DNA of 64,000 nucleotides from contig DATAZE010000006.1 of assembly GCA_036272195.1 (NCBI GenBank), forward strand, positions 68,207 to 132,206. The letters are read 5' to 3'. The stretch's first letter is position 1. Every line of letters starts with the position of its first letter. Both the position numbers and the translations under genes were made by a program. Positions 33,939 to 41,081 of the stretch are shown here, one piece after another. The notes under the pieces were generated by a model. It saw only the letters and a program-made list of their open reading frames with translations. It was not told where the DNA came from and did no database searches. The stretch is from DASXHY01 sp036272195. GTDB lineage: Bacteria; Verrucomicrobiota; Verrucomicrobiia; Limisphaerales; DASXHY01.

Positions 33939-36900
33939 TCAATGAAAATCATAGGAGCGACTCGCCACCGCCGGATCATACTCCAACCGTTCAATGCGTT
34001 GCGCCTTGATATGAATGACGCCATTGATGTGTTGTAACCGCCCCTCAATGGTCAAAAATGGCTCTTCCGTAATCACCAACCGGTTCGCTTCAAACATAGG
34101 CGGCGTGACAATGGCATTGCTGATGCCCGTCTCATCTTCAAGGCTCACAAAAACAAATCCCTTTGCCGTCCCCGGCCGCTGCCGGCAAATAACATTTCCC
34201 GCGATGCGCACCATGCTGCCATGCTTTGCCGTCGGCAAATCCGCCGCCCGCAAAATCCCCGCCAGTCGCGAGCGCAGCAACGCCATCGGATGCGCGCCCG
34301 TGGTCAATTGCATTCCCGCAAAATCCGCTTGTATCCGCTCCGGATAGCTCATCGCCGCCAGCGGACTAACGTCATTGTAGCGGCGGTCTATGACCGCCGC
34401 TGTATTTTCCGCCGTCGTATTGCCCTCAAACAAATCATCCTGGCGCAACGGTTTTTCCACTTCCCACAATGCCTCCCGCCGATGCGCCGCAAAACAATTC
34501 AACGCTCCGATTTCAGCCAGCGTCCGCAATTCATCCTTATTCAATCGGACGCGCCGCTTGAAATCGATGAGTGAAGCGAAGGGCTTTTTCTTTCGCTCCT
34601 CAACCAGCCGCTTCGCCCCCGTGCCGCTCAAAGTTTTAACCACGCGCAAACCGAGGCGAATGGGATAATCCGTAGCGCAGGCTTTCCAGCCTGCGGGTCC
34701 ACCGGACGTTCCAGTCCGGTGTTTCGGCGGATGCTCAATCACACAATCCCACTCCGAAATCATCACGCACACCGGCAGAAATTTCACACCATGCCTTTGC
34801 CCGTCCTTGATCAACGTGGCCGAAGAATAAAATCCCATCGGCTGATTATTCAGCAGGCTTGTATAAAATTCCGGCGCGCGATGCGCCTTCAAATACGCCG
34901 AGGCGTAAGCCAGGTGCGCAAAACTGATGGCGTGCGATTCCGGAAAACCGTAGAGCGCGAAGGAACTGACGGTCTTGATGATTTCTTCGATCAATGCTTC
35001 CGAATGCCCCTTGCGCTGCATGGCCTCGCACAACTTGATTTTCACCCGCTCCATTTTTTCCTGGGAACGATGGAAACTTAAGGCGCTGCGTAATTCTTCC
35101 GCCTCCGCGCCCGTGAAATCCGCCATGACCATCGCCATCTTTAACATTTGTTCCTGGAACAAAGGAATTCCCAGCGTGCGCCTGAGCACAGATTTCAAGT
35201 CTTTGTGATAACAAGGCATTTCATCGGGATCCGCGCCTTGTTCCACCTGCTTTCGCCGCTTGAGATAAGGATGCATCAAATCACCATGGATCGGGCCGGG
35301 GCGCACGACGGCAACTTCAATCACCAGATCATAAAACTTCGTTGGTTTCATCCGGGGCAACGTGGCCATTTGCGCGCGGCTCTCAATTTGAAAAAGCCCG
35401 ATCGTGTCCGCCTGTTGCATCATCCGGTATGATTCAGGATCGTCTTTCGGAAGACTGGCGATATCAATGGGGCGGCCCAAGTCATGGGTCAACTTTACCG
35501 TGTCTTGCAACACAGACATCATGCCGAGACCGAGAAAATCCACCTTGATGATGCCCAGTGCCTCGCAATCGTCCTTGTCCCATTGCGCCACGACACGGCC
35601 CGGCATCGATGCATTTTCGAGCGGTACAATTCTATTGAGTTTGTCCTGGCAAATAATCATGCCGCCGGAATGCTGGCCCAGGTGCCGGGGTAAGCCCTTG
35701 ATGTCGCTGCAAAGCCTGACAAACGCTTCCGCGCGCGGATGCGTTTTTGGCAGGCCGGATTTTTCCATCTGCGCAGGCAAATCTATGGTGTGGGGAAAAT
35801 CGCCGTTGGCGTAGAGACTGGAAAAGCGGTTGAGTACGTCGCTGGAAAGATTCAGCGCCTTGCCCACTTCGCGTGCGGCGCTGCGCCCGCGATAGGTGAT
35901 AACGTTCGCCGTCATGGCGGCTCCATGCTGGCCATAACGTTTATAAATTTCCTGAATCACTTTCTCGCGCCGATCGCCGCTCGGCAAATCAATGTCGATG
36001 TCCGGCCAGCACTGCTTGCGGCCTTCAGTCAGGAAACGTTCAAAGAGAGTTTCGAATCGGAGGGGATCGACCGCGGTAATTCCCAGACAAAAACAAACCG
36101 TGCTGTTCGCTGCGCTGCCACGCCCCTGCGCCATGATGTCGTTCTCACGGCAGAACTCGATGATGTCCCACACAATGAGAAAATAACCGGCAACCTTCAG
36201 TTTTTCTATCAACTGAAGTTCCTGTTCGAGTTGCATGCGGACTTTGTGCGGAATTCTATTATAGCGTTTTATCGCGCCGGCAAATGCTTTCTCGCGCAAC
36301 ACCTTGTCCATCGTCTCTCCCGTTTTGACCGGATATGCGGGAAACTCATAACCCAAATTCTCCAACGTGAAATTCAATCGCTCCGCCAGGCGGACGGTAT
36401 TGGTAATCGCTTCCGGCAAATCACGAAATAACTCGCACATTTGCGCCGCGCTTTTCAAATGGCGCTCGGCATTCTGCTCCAACAATGTCCCGGCGGCATC
36501 CAGATGCGTGTGATTCCGAATGCAGGTGAAGACGTCGAGGATCGGACGTTCCGTTTCCGAGGCGTAAATCACGCCATTGGTTGCCAGCAACGGCAGGCCA
36601 AAATGTCGCGCAAGTTCAACGCGGGCTTTGTTGGCGTGTTCCTCCCCGCGAATGCGATGCCGTTGAATTTCAACGAAAAGATTATCGCGCCCAAAAATCT
36701 CGCAGAGATGCTCCACGCCCCGTAGTGCAGGCTTTCCAGTCTGCGGGTTCACCGGACTTTCCAGTCCGATGTTCCGATGGGCGGTTGGAAACGCGGCCAG
36801 CGCCACCAACCCGCCCGCAAATTCCGGCAGTTCATCCCAGCGCACATTGCATTTTCCTTTTTCACTTCGCAAATGCGCGCGCGTGAGCAACGGGCAAAGA

Positions 36901-37166
36901 TTTTCGTAACCCGCCCGTGATTGCACCAGCACCGGAAGAATGGTTTTGTCTTCCATCGTCAATTCCGCCCCCACAATGGGCTGGATGCCGGCTTCGCGGG
37001 CGTATGAGAAAAATTGCGGCGCGCCGTAAAGGCCGTCCCGATCGCAAAGCGCCACCGCGGGCAATCCCAAATGCGCCGCGCGCAGGGCAAGCTCTTTCGG
37101 CCTGGAAGCTCCGCGCAAAAAACTAAACGCGCTGCGGCAATGGAGTTCCACGTATTGCTCAGTCAT
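33939..37166 (-). CDS. dnaE2: Error-prone DNA polymerase III alpha-type subunit DnaE2 (ImuC)
   Basis: This 1075-residue protein has an N-terminal PHP domain (ELHCRSAFSFLRGASRP, VALCDRDGLYG). The palm catalytic region contains PDIDIDLPSGDRR, with MAQGRGSAANSTVCF upstream and LPRHLGQHSGGMII. The finger region has KVDFLGLGMM and GLFQIESRAQMATLPRM. An OB-fold lies near the end (GNVICRQRPGTAKGFVFVSLEDE). It performs error-prone lesion synthesis with ImuA and ImuB. Three repeat elements sit in frame at variable loops: NIGLESPVNPQTGKPAL (~130), HRTGTSGGPAGWKACATD (~815) and TAAVIDRRYN (~925). The start overlaps the imuB stop by 8 bases. No LexA-like box could be confirmed. Confidence 0.96.
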   Translation of the reverse strand: MTEQYVELHCRSAFSFLRGASRPKELALRAAHLGLPAVALCDRDGLYGAPQFFSYAREAGIQPIVGAELTMEDKTILPVLVQSRAGYENLCPLLTRAHLRSEKGKCNVRWDELPEFAGGLVALAAFPTAHRNIGLESPVNPQTGKPALRGVEHLCEIFGRDNLFVEIQRHRIRGEEHANKARVELARHFGLPLLATNGVIYASETERPILDVFTCIRNHTHLDAAGTLLEQNAERHLKSAAQMCELFRDLPEAITNTVRLAERLNFTLENLGYEFPAYPVKTGETMDKVLREKAFAGAIKRYNRIPHKVRMQLEQELQLIEKLKVAGYFLIVWDIIEFCRENDIMAQGRGSAANSTVCFCLGITAVDPLRFETLFERFLTEGRKQCWPDIDIDLPSGDRREKVIQEIYKRYGQHGAAMTANVITYRGRSAAREVGKALNLSSDVLNRFSSLYANGDFPHTIDLPAQMEKSGLPKTHPRAEAFVRLCSDIKGLPRHLGQHSGGMIICQDKLNRIVPLENASMPGRVVAQWDKDDCEALGIIKVDFLGLGMMSVLQDTVKLTHDLGRPIDIASLPKDDPESYRMMQQADTIGLFQIESRAQMATLPRMKPTKFYDLVIEVAVVRPGPIHGDLMHPYLKRRKQVEQGADPDEMPCYHKDLKSVLRRTLGIPLFQEQMLKMAMVMADFTGAEAEELRSALSFHRSQEKMERVKIKLCEAMQRKGHSEALIEEIIKTVSSFALYGFPESHAISFAHLAYASAYLKAHRAPEFYTSLLNNQPMGFYSSATLIKDGQRHGVKFLPVCVMISEWDCVIEHPPKHRTGTSGGPAGWKACATDYPIRLGLRVVKTLSGTGAKRLVEERKKKPFASLIDFKRRVRLNKDELRTLAEIGALNCFAAHRREALWEVEKPLRQDDLFEGNTTAENTAAVIDRRYNDVSPLAAMSYPERIQADFAGMQLTTGAHPMALLRSRLAGILRAADLPTAKHGSMVRIAGNVICRQRPGTAKGFVFVSLEDETGISNAIVTPPMFEANRLVITEEPFLTIEGRLQHINGVIHIKAQRIERLEYDPAVASRSYDFH
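34377..34404. repeat. Palindromic element family F (AGCGGCGGTC hairpin) inside dnaE2
   Basis: TAGCGGCGGTC-TATG-ACCGCCGCT, an 11-bp stem, encodes the in-frame peptide TAAVIDRRYN. The same arms with loop GAAA form the terminator at 13749-13776. Confidence 0.8.
34671..34730. repeat. Twin-hairpin element family B inside dnaE2, copy 1
   Basis: Two hairpins share a TTTCCA-type loop: GCAGGC-TTTCCA-GCCTGC and CCGGAC-GTTCCA-GTCCGG. The 60-base element keeps frame and is read here in a frame giving HRTGTSGGPAGWKACAT. Copies at 36721-36780 and 37412-37471 are read in a different frame. Confidence 0.9.
36721..36780. repeat. Twin-hairpin element family B inside dnaE2, copy 2
   Basis: This is the same 60-base element with GCAGGC/GTCTGC and CGGAC/GTCCG stems. 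It is read as NIGLESPVNPQTGKPAL in frame, between the PHP domain parts of dnaE2 near residue 130. Confidence 0.9.
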
Positions 37167-38706
37167 AAACTCCCTCTACGAAACAACCGTCGGAGGAACG
37201 AAAAATTCTAAACAGTGAGCCATCCGAAGTTTCAACGTCCCACTCCTCACGCGCCCAGCGGCCGCTGTCCCACCAATTGCCAGAACTGAAAAACGGCCCG
37301 CGCATTTCCACAATCGGCCCAATGAAAACATGACTCCGCAACAACACAGGTTTTTCGTCGCGAAATTCGATATGCGAGGGCAGGGGAGGCCGAAACCGCC
37401 GCAAAGGTAGTGGTAGCGCAGGCTTTCCAGCCTGCGGGTCCACCGGACTTTCCAGTCCGATGTTCCAATGGGCTGCTGAAAAGTCGTTACGCTCCATCCC
37501 AAAAGCCTGCGCCACCTTGAATGCATCCGGTCGATGAGTCGTTTCCAATTGCGGCGTGCCCACCCGGTCGGCCCCGCACAAGCCGGTCAGGCGCGCCAGC
37601 GTTTCTGCAAATTGATTCGGATCCCGCAACGTGCTTTCAAAAAGCCCGAATTGCCTCGCCTCAGGTTTGGCGGGTTTTGCCGACAGCCGAAGCACAGTGA
37701 TCGGCGAATCCGTCCTCACCGTTTCCAAATGCGTCTGGAGCATTCGAAAAAGAATTTCGATATTCCCCGTCGGCGCGGGAATTTTGAACACGCGTTCATA
37801 TTTCGCGCCCGAGGACAGGCTGAGTTGCAAATGAAATTCCGCCACCACCAGGTAAATTAATTCCAGCCGGCGCGAGAGTTGTTCCACAAAGCGACGCAAC
37901 GCAAACAGCAGCGGCTCGACAGTTTCCACCTCGTTTTCAAATTCCATTTGTTCCGCAAATTCCTCCGCTGGCGCGATAAGCCTCAGCGGACGCGGAGAAT
38001 CGGGCGAGACACGGTTGAATAATTCCACGATTTCCGGGCCCAGTCGCTCCGCGACCTTGTCTTTGCCCAGCGCAAGCAACTCACCAATCGTCTGAACACC
38101 CCAGCGCCGGAGAATTTCAAGAATTTCGACCGACGGTTCCAATGCCGAAATGGAAAATGATTCAAAAGCCCTAGTGGCACGGGCGTCTCGCCCGTGCGAA
38201 TCAAAATGTGTGAAGGGATGATTGAGAACCAGGACAGGATTTCCCTCACGCGCCGCCAGCAACGCCCGTTCCGGCGTCGCCGCCAGCCCCACCTTCGCCT
38301 CAATATGAAATTGCCCCAGCACCTCGACCAATTTTCCTGCCCATTGCTCCACGGCAATGTCATCAGAGCAAAAACCCAACCCCTTCAATTCCATCGTGCA
38401 AACGCCGGGCGCCGTGGACTCGATATTTGGTGAAAAGGCATAGGCGGTTTGCAGCAAAACTTCAGTGGCAGATTCCTCCTGGGCCGGTGAACGAGGCTTG
38501 ATGCTGAGTTCCGCGCAACGCGCCATCGCCTGGCTGGCCGTCAAACCTTCACCCACTCCGCAAGCCCGCGCCACCGAGGTCAATTGAACGATAACCGGCT
38601 TCGGCAATTTGGGATCAACCAGCGCGACCGCGCGACCGCGCAATTCCGGCTCATGCCTTAGCACCGCTTGCAGCGAAAAATTTGGAATGAAAATGACACC
38701 AAACAT
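37159..38706 (-). CDS. imuB: ImuB-type Y-family DNA polymerase-like protein
   Basis: This 515-residue protein starts MFGVIFIPNFSLQAVLRHEP and shows the Y-family fold (RAVALVDPKLPKPVIVQLTSVARACGVGEGLTASQAMARC). The catalytic acidic residues of true Y-family polymerases are not evident, as in ImuB, which acts as an adaptor rather than a polymerase. Two palindromic elements are read in frame: HGRDARAT (~185) and NIGLESPVDPQAGKPAL (~435). Both lie where related proteins have short linkers. It sits in the imuA-imuB-dnaE2 order and overlaps dnaE2 by 8 bases. Confidence 0.92.
   Translation of the reverse strand: MFGVIFIPNFSLQAVLRHEPELRGRAVALVDPKLPKPVIVQLTSVARACGVGEGLTASQAMARCAELSIKPRSPAQEESATEVLLQTAYAFSPNIESTAPGVCTMELKGLGFCSDDIAVEQWAGKLVEVLGQFHIEAKVGLAATPERALLAAREGNPVLVLNHPFTHFDSHGRDARATRAFESFSISALEPSVEILEILRRWGVQTIGELLALGKDKVAERLGPEIVELFNRVSPDSPRPLRLIAPAEEFAEQMEFENEVETVEPLLFALRRFVEQLSRRLELIYLVVAEFHLQLSLSSGAKYERVFKIPAPTGNIEILFRMLQTHLETVRTDSPITVLRLSAKPAKPEARQFGLFESTLRDPNQFAETLARLTGLCGADRVGTPQLETTHRPDAFKVAQAFGMERNDFSAAHWNIGLESPVDPQAGKPALPLPLRRFRPPLPSHIEFRDEKPVLLRSHVFIGPIVEMRGPFFSSGNWWDSGRWAREEWDVETSDGSLFRIFRSSDGCFVEGVYD
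37412..37471. repeat. Twin-hairpin element family B inside imuB, copy 3
   Basis: GCAGGC-TTTCCA-GCCTGC and CGGAC-TTTCCA-GTCCG. It is nearly identical to copies 1 and 2, in the same orientation, and encodes NIGLESPVDPQAGKPAL. Confidence 0.9.
38172..38200. repeat. Palindromic element family A inside imuB, copy 3
   Basis: TAGTGGCACGGGCG-TCT-CGCCCGTGCGAA is identical to copy 1 at 31787-31815. Here it is translated on the minus strand as DSHGRDARATRA inside ImuB. Confidence 0.9.
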
Positions 38707-38712
38707 TTAATT

Positions 38713-38744
38713 GTAGTAGCCGACGTAAGGAGGGTCTGATTTTT
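38713..38744. repeat. Element family E, copy 1 (between imuA and imuB)
   Basis: GTAGTAGCCGACGTAAGGAG followed by GGTCTGATTTTT. A second copy at 39548-39579 has 5 differences in 32 bases and the same orientation, on the other side of imuA. Confidence 0.75.
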
Positions 38745-38761
38745 CGTGATATGATTTGAGT

Positions 38762-39442
38762 CTAAGCCAATCTCGATTCCAATTCCCGGCTTTCCCCGAA
38801 TCGTCGCGCTTCGGCAATTTCAACTTTCAATTCGCGCAAAAGTTCCTGCGGTTCCCGCTCCAGTGCCTTCAGCGAAAATCGCGAACGCAACGCAATCCGC
38901 GCCTGCGCTGGAGCAACCATCGCGCGCGGCGTGAAAACAACGCACACGGCGGAGGTTTGCTCGATGAGCCGCTGGAAGCGATACCAGGTCGTCGCGGGAA
39001 TTTTGCGAAGCTGCGCCGCAGGATTGGAAACCAAATCGAGCAATACCACGGGCAAATTGCCGTCGCGCAACAGCAAATCAGCGGCCTTCAACGCTTCATC
39101 TGCCGAACGGCTGCGCACCCAGAGCAGGCGCGATAAATCTTCACCCAACTGCGTCACATCCAGCGAATCCTGGCCATCGACGACCGCCACAAATTTATTT
39201 TCACGCAGCGCCCGATGAATCAGCGCCGTCAGGAGCAACGCGCTGCCCGAGCCGCGTTGTTCCGCGGTCACTTCCGCCAGCGCCCCCTTGGCAAATCCGC
39301 CGCGCAATGGTTCATCCAGTTGCGGTAGCCCCGTGGGCCAAACGGCGTGCCTGGCGGCGGACAATTCGTCCGCTCTCACGCGCAGCCCCGGGAATCGTTC
39401 CGCCAGGAGCTTTCGCAACTCGATGATATTTGCCGCGGGCAT
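38762..39442 (-). CDS. imuA: ImuA-type RecA-like protein
   Basis: This 226-residue protein has HAVWPTGLPQLDEPLRGGFAKGALAEVTAEQRGSGSALLL near residues 28-68, typical of ImuA. The Walker A Lys/Thr is missing (RGSGSALLL in place of GxxxxGKT). That fits ImuA, a RecA relative that does not need the usual ATP site. VVLLDLVSNPAAQLRKIPATTWYRFQRL resembles the central RecA fold. It is the first gene of the imuA-imuB-dnaE2 cassette, used for translesion synthesis after DNA damage. Element family E copies lie on both sides. Confidence 0.88.
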   Translation of the reverse strand: MPAANIIELRKLLAERFPGLRVRADELSAARHAVWPTGLPQLDEPLRGGFAKGALAEVTAEQRGSGSALLLTALIHRALRENKFVAVVDGQDSLDVTQLGEDLSRLLWVRSRSADEALKAADLLLRDGNLPVVLLDLVSNPAAQLRKIPATTWYRFQRLIEQTSAVCVVFTPRAMVAPAQARIALRSRFSLKALEREPQELLRELKVEIAEARRFGESRELESRLA

Positions 39443-39547
39443 AGTCGGTCTTCATAATTCTACCCCGCACGGCGAAGCAGGCAAAGGAAAACACTACGGA
39501 CAATTTAAAAAGCCGCCTAGGACAACCGCTGTCCACCCCAAAAAATG

Positions 39548-39579
39548 TAGCAGCCGACGTGAGGATGCTCTGATTTTTT
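39548..39579. repeat. Element family E, copy 2 (upstream of imuA)
   Basis: GTAGCAGCCGACGTGAGGAT followed by GCTCTGATTTTT, in the same orientation as copy 1 at 38713-38744. The distance is 835 bases and imuA lies between them. Confidence 0.75.
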
Positions 39580-39691
39580 TGCTGAAAATGGTGAATAAAT
39601 ATTTCGGCGCCTCCTGGCTTTTCCCATCGTCGGAACAAGACGTCCTGTTTTGGGCTTTGAACTTTCACTGCGGCTCAACTATAACCTCCGG

Positions 39692-40675
39692 GTGCCTGAC
39701 GAGTTCGTAAGTTCAATCAACGCCAGCACTCGCATTTGTGCGGTGTATGGCTTCCCGATCAAACATTCCGCGTCTCCCGCGATGCAGAATGCGGGAATTG
39801 CTTCCCTGGGTTTAAACTGGCGTTATATCGCGTGCGAAGTCGCGCCCGAAAACTTGCGCACTGCCATCGAGGGCGCAAAAGCCATGCGCTTCGTGGGGCT
39901 GAACCTCACCGTTCCGCACAAACTTCTGGCCGTGGATTTTGTGGATGTGTTCGATGATTCCGTGAAGATGTGGGGCGCGGTGAACACAATTCGCATCGAA
40001 GGCCGCGATAAAAGCGGCACCTGGCTGCCCATTTATCAATTCGGCGAGGTCCAGCCGGACAAAATCCGCGCGCAAGGTTTCAATACCGATGCCGAGGCGA
40101 TCACGCGCTCGTTGCGCGAAGATCTGGGCATTGAATTACCCGGCTCGCGCGTGCTGCTGCTGGGCGCAGGCGGGGCAGGGCGGGTGGCCGCCCTGAAGCT
40201 CGCGGCCGAAAACGTGGGCGAATTATTTTTGGTGAATCGCACCCATTCCAAGGCTAGCGCCATCGCCGCGGAAATCCGCCGCCGCCATTTGAACGTGAAA
40301 ATTCAAGTCGGCTATCCGCGTGGTGAAGTGGATTTGTGCATCAACGCCACCTCCATGGGGCTGTCGCCAAACGACCCACTGCCCGTGGACAACAAACAAT
40401 TTTCCCTGCGCCAGGCGCACGCGGTTTATGATATGATTTATCGCCCGGCGGAGACATTGTTTTTGCAAACCGCGAAGGCGGGCGGCAGCCGCGTGGCCAA
40501 CGGCCTCGGCATGTTGCTTTACCAGGGCGCGAAGGCGCTGGAAATCTGGACCGGCCAGCCCTCGCCGATCGCGATCATGCGCGAAGCGTTAGTGAGGGAA
40601 GTGTATCGGGAAAGTCCACAGTCCACAGTCCGCAGTCCGCAGCCCGTCGGCGGAGAGTCGAATACTGCCGGTTGA
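39692..40675 (+). CDS. aroE: Shikimate 5-dehydrogenase
   Basis: The product has 327 residues if the GTG at 39692 is the start; a TTG at 39650 is an alternative, and neither has a clear ribosome site. The substrate-binding motif is VYGFPIKHSASPAMQN, then GLNLTVPHK with the catalytic Lys, GAVNTIRI, and the NADP loop LLLGAGGAGRVAAL. It reduces 3-dehydroshikimate to shikimate in aromatic amino acid synthesis. An extra segment (GTWLPIYQFGEVQPDKIRAQ) precedes GFNTDAEA. The last about 20 residues (ESPQSTVRSPQPVGG...) come from a heptamer array, so the native C-terminus has been replaced. Confidence 0.93.
   Translation: MPDEFVSSINASTRICAVYGFPIKHSASPAMQNAGIASLGLNWRYIACEVAPENLRTAIEGAKAMRFVGLNLTVPHKLLAVDFVDVFDDSVKMWGAVNTIRIEGRDKSGTWLPIYQFGEVQPDKIRAQGFNTDAEAITRSLREDLGIELPGSRVLLLGAGGAGRVAALKLAAENVGELFLVNRTHSKASAIAAEIRRRHLNVKIQVGYPRGEVDLCINATSMGLSPNDPLPVDNKQFSLRQAHAVYDMIYRPAETLFLQTAKAGGSRVANGLGMLLYQGAKALEIWTGQPSPIAIMREALVREVYRESPQSTVRSPQPVGGESNTAG
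40613..40647. repeat. Heptamer tandem array (AGTCCAC), left boundary of S23 insertion
   Basis: Units are AGTCCAC, AGTCCAC, AGTCCGC, AGTCCGC and a partial AGCCCGT. The array lies within the 3' end of aroE. The right array at 41095-41129, read on the other strand, has the unit AGTCCAG. Confidence 0.9.
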
Positions 40676-40691
40676 AGAGAAGCGCTTTTTC

Positions 40692-41081
40692 ATGAGCAAA
40701 ATTGAAAAATTTGAAGATGTAGTGGCCTGGCAAAGGGCGCGGGAATTAACCAAACAGATTTATACTCATACGAAAATCGGCGCTTTTGCGAAAGACTTCG
40801 GATTGAAAGACCAGGTTCAACGCGCTTCTGTTTCAATCATGGGTAATGTTGCAGAGGGATTCGACCGAGGTGGGGACAAGGAATTTCTTCAGTTCCTGTC
40901 AGTCGCAAAAGGTTCCTGCGCTGAAGTTAAATCACACCTATATACCGCATTGGACCAGCAATATCTCACTTCCACGCAATTCACGAATCTCTATAGCGGG
41001 GCTGACGAGGTGGGACGTATCCTGTCCGGATTGATGGCTTATTTGAAGCAATCCGACCTGAAAGGCCGAAAATTCAAATGA
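40692..41081 (+). CDS. Four-helix-bundle protein (S23 / 23S rRNA intervening-sequence protein family)
   Basis: This 129-residue protein has the family pattern: VVAWQRARELTKQIY, DFGLKDQVQRASVSIMGNVAEGFDRG, KEFLQFLSVAKGSCAEVKSHLYTALDQQYLT and VGRILSGLMAYL. S23/IVP proteins form pentameric four-helix bundles and were first found inside 23S rRNA intervening sequences; they also resemble bAvd of diversity-generating retroelements. No reverse transcriptase is nearby, and the function is unknown. Heptamer arrays lie at both ends of a roughly 517-base block around it. Its stop overlaps the start of the prepilin peptidase frame (ATGATG). Base composition looks more AT-rich than the flanking genes. Confidence 0.92.
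   Translation: MSKIEKFEDVVAWQRARELTKQIYTHTKIGAFAKDFGLKDQVQRASVSIMGNVAEGFDRGGDKEFLQFLSVAKGSCAEVKSHLYTALDQQYLTSTQFTNLYSGADEVGRILSGLMAYLKQSDLKGRKFK

Noticed and set aside
31787..38200. CRISPR array made of the repeated hairpins
   Set aside because: The copies are far apart, irregularly spaced and inside genes; no spacers or cas genes.
39443..39640. LexA box upstream of imuA
   Set aside because: No TGTTC-N4-GAACA-like site was found; GGACA-N5-TGTCC near 39520 is symmetrical but does not match a LexA motif known to me.
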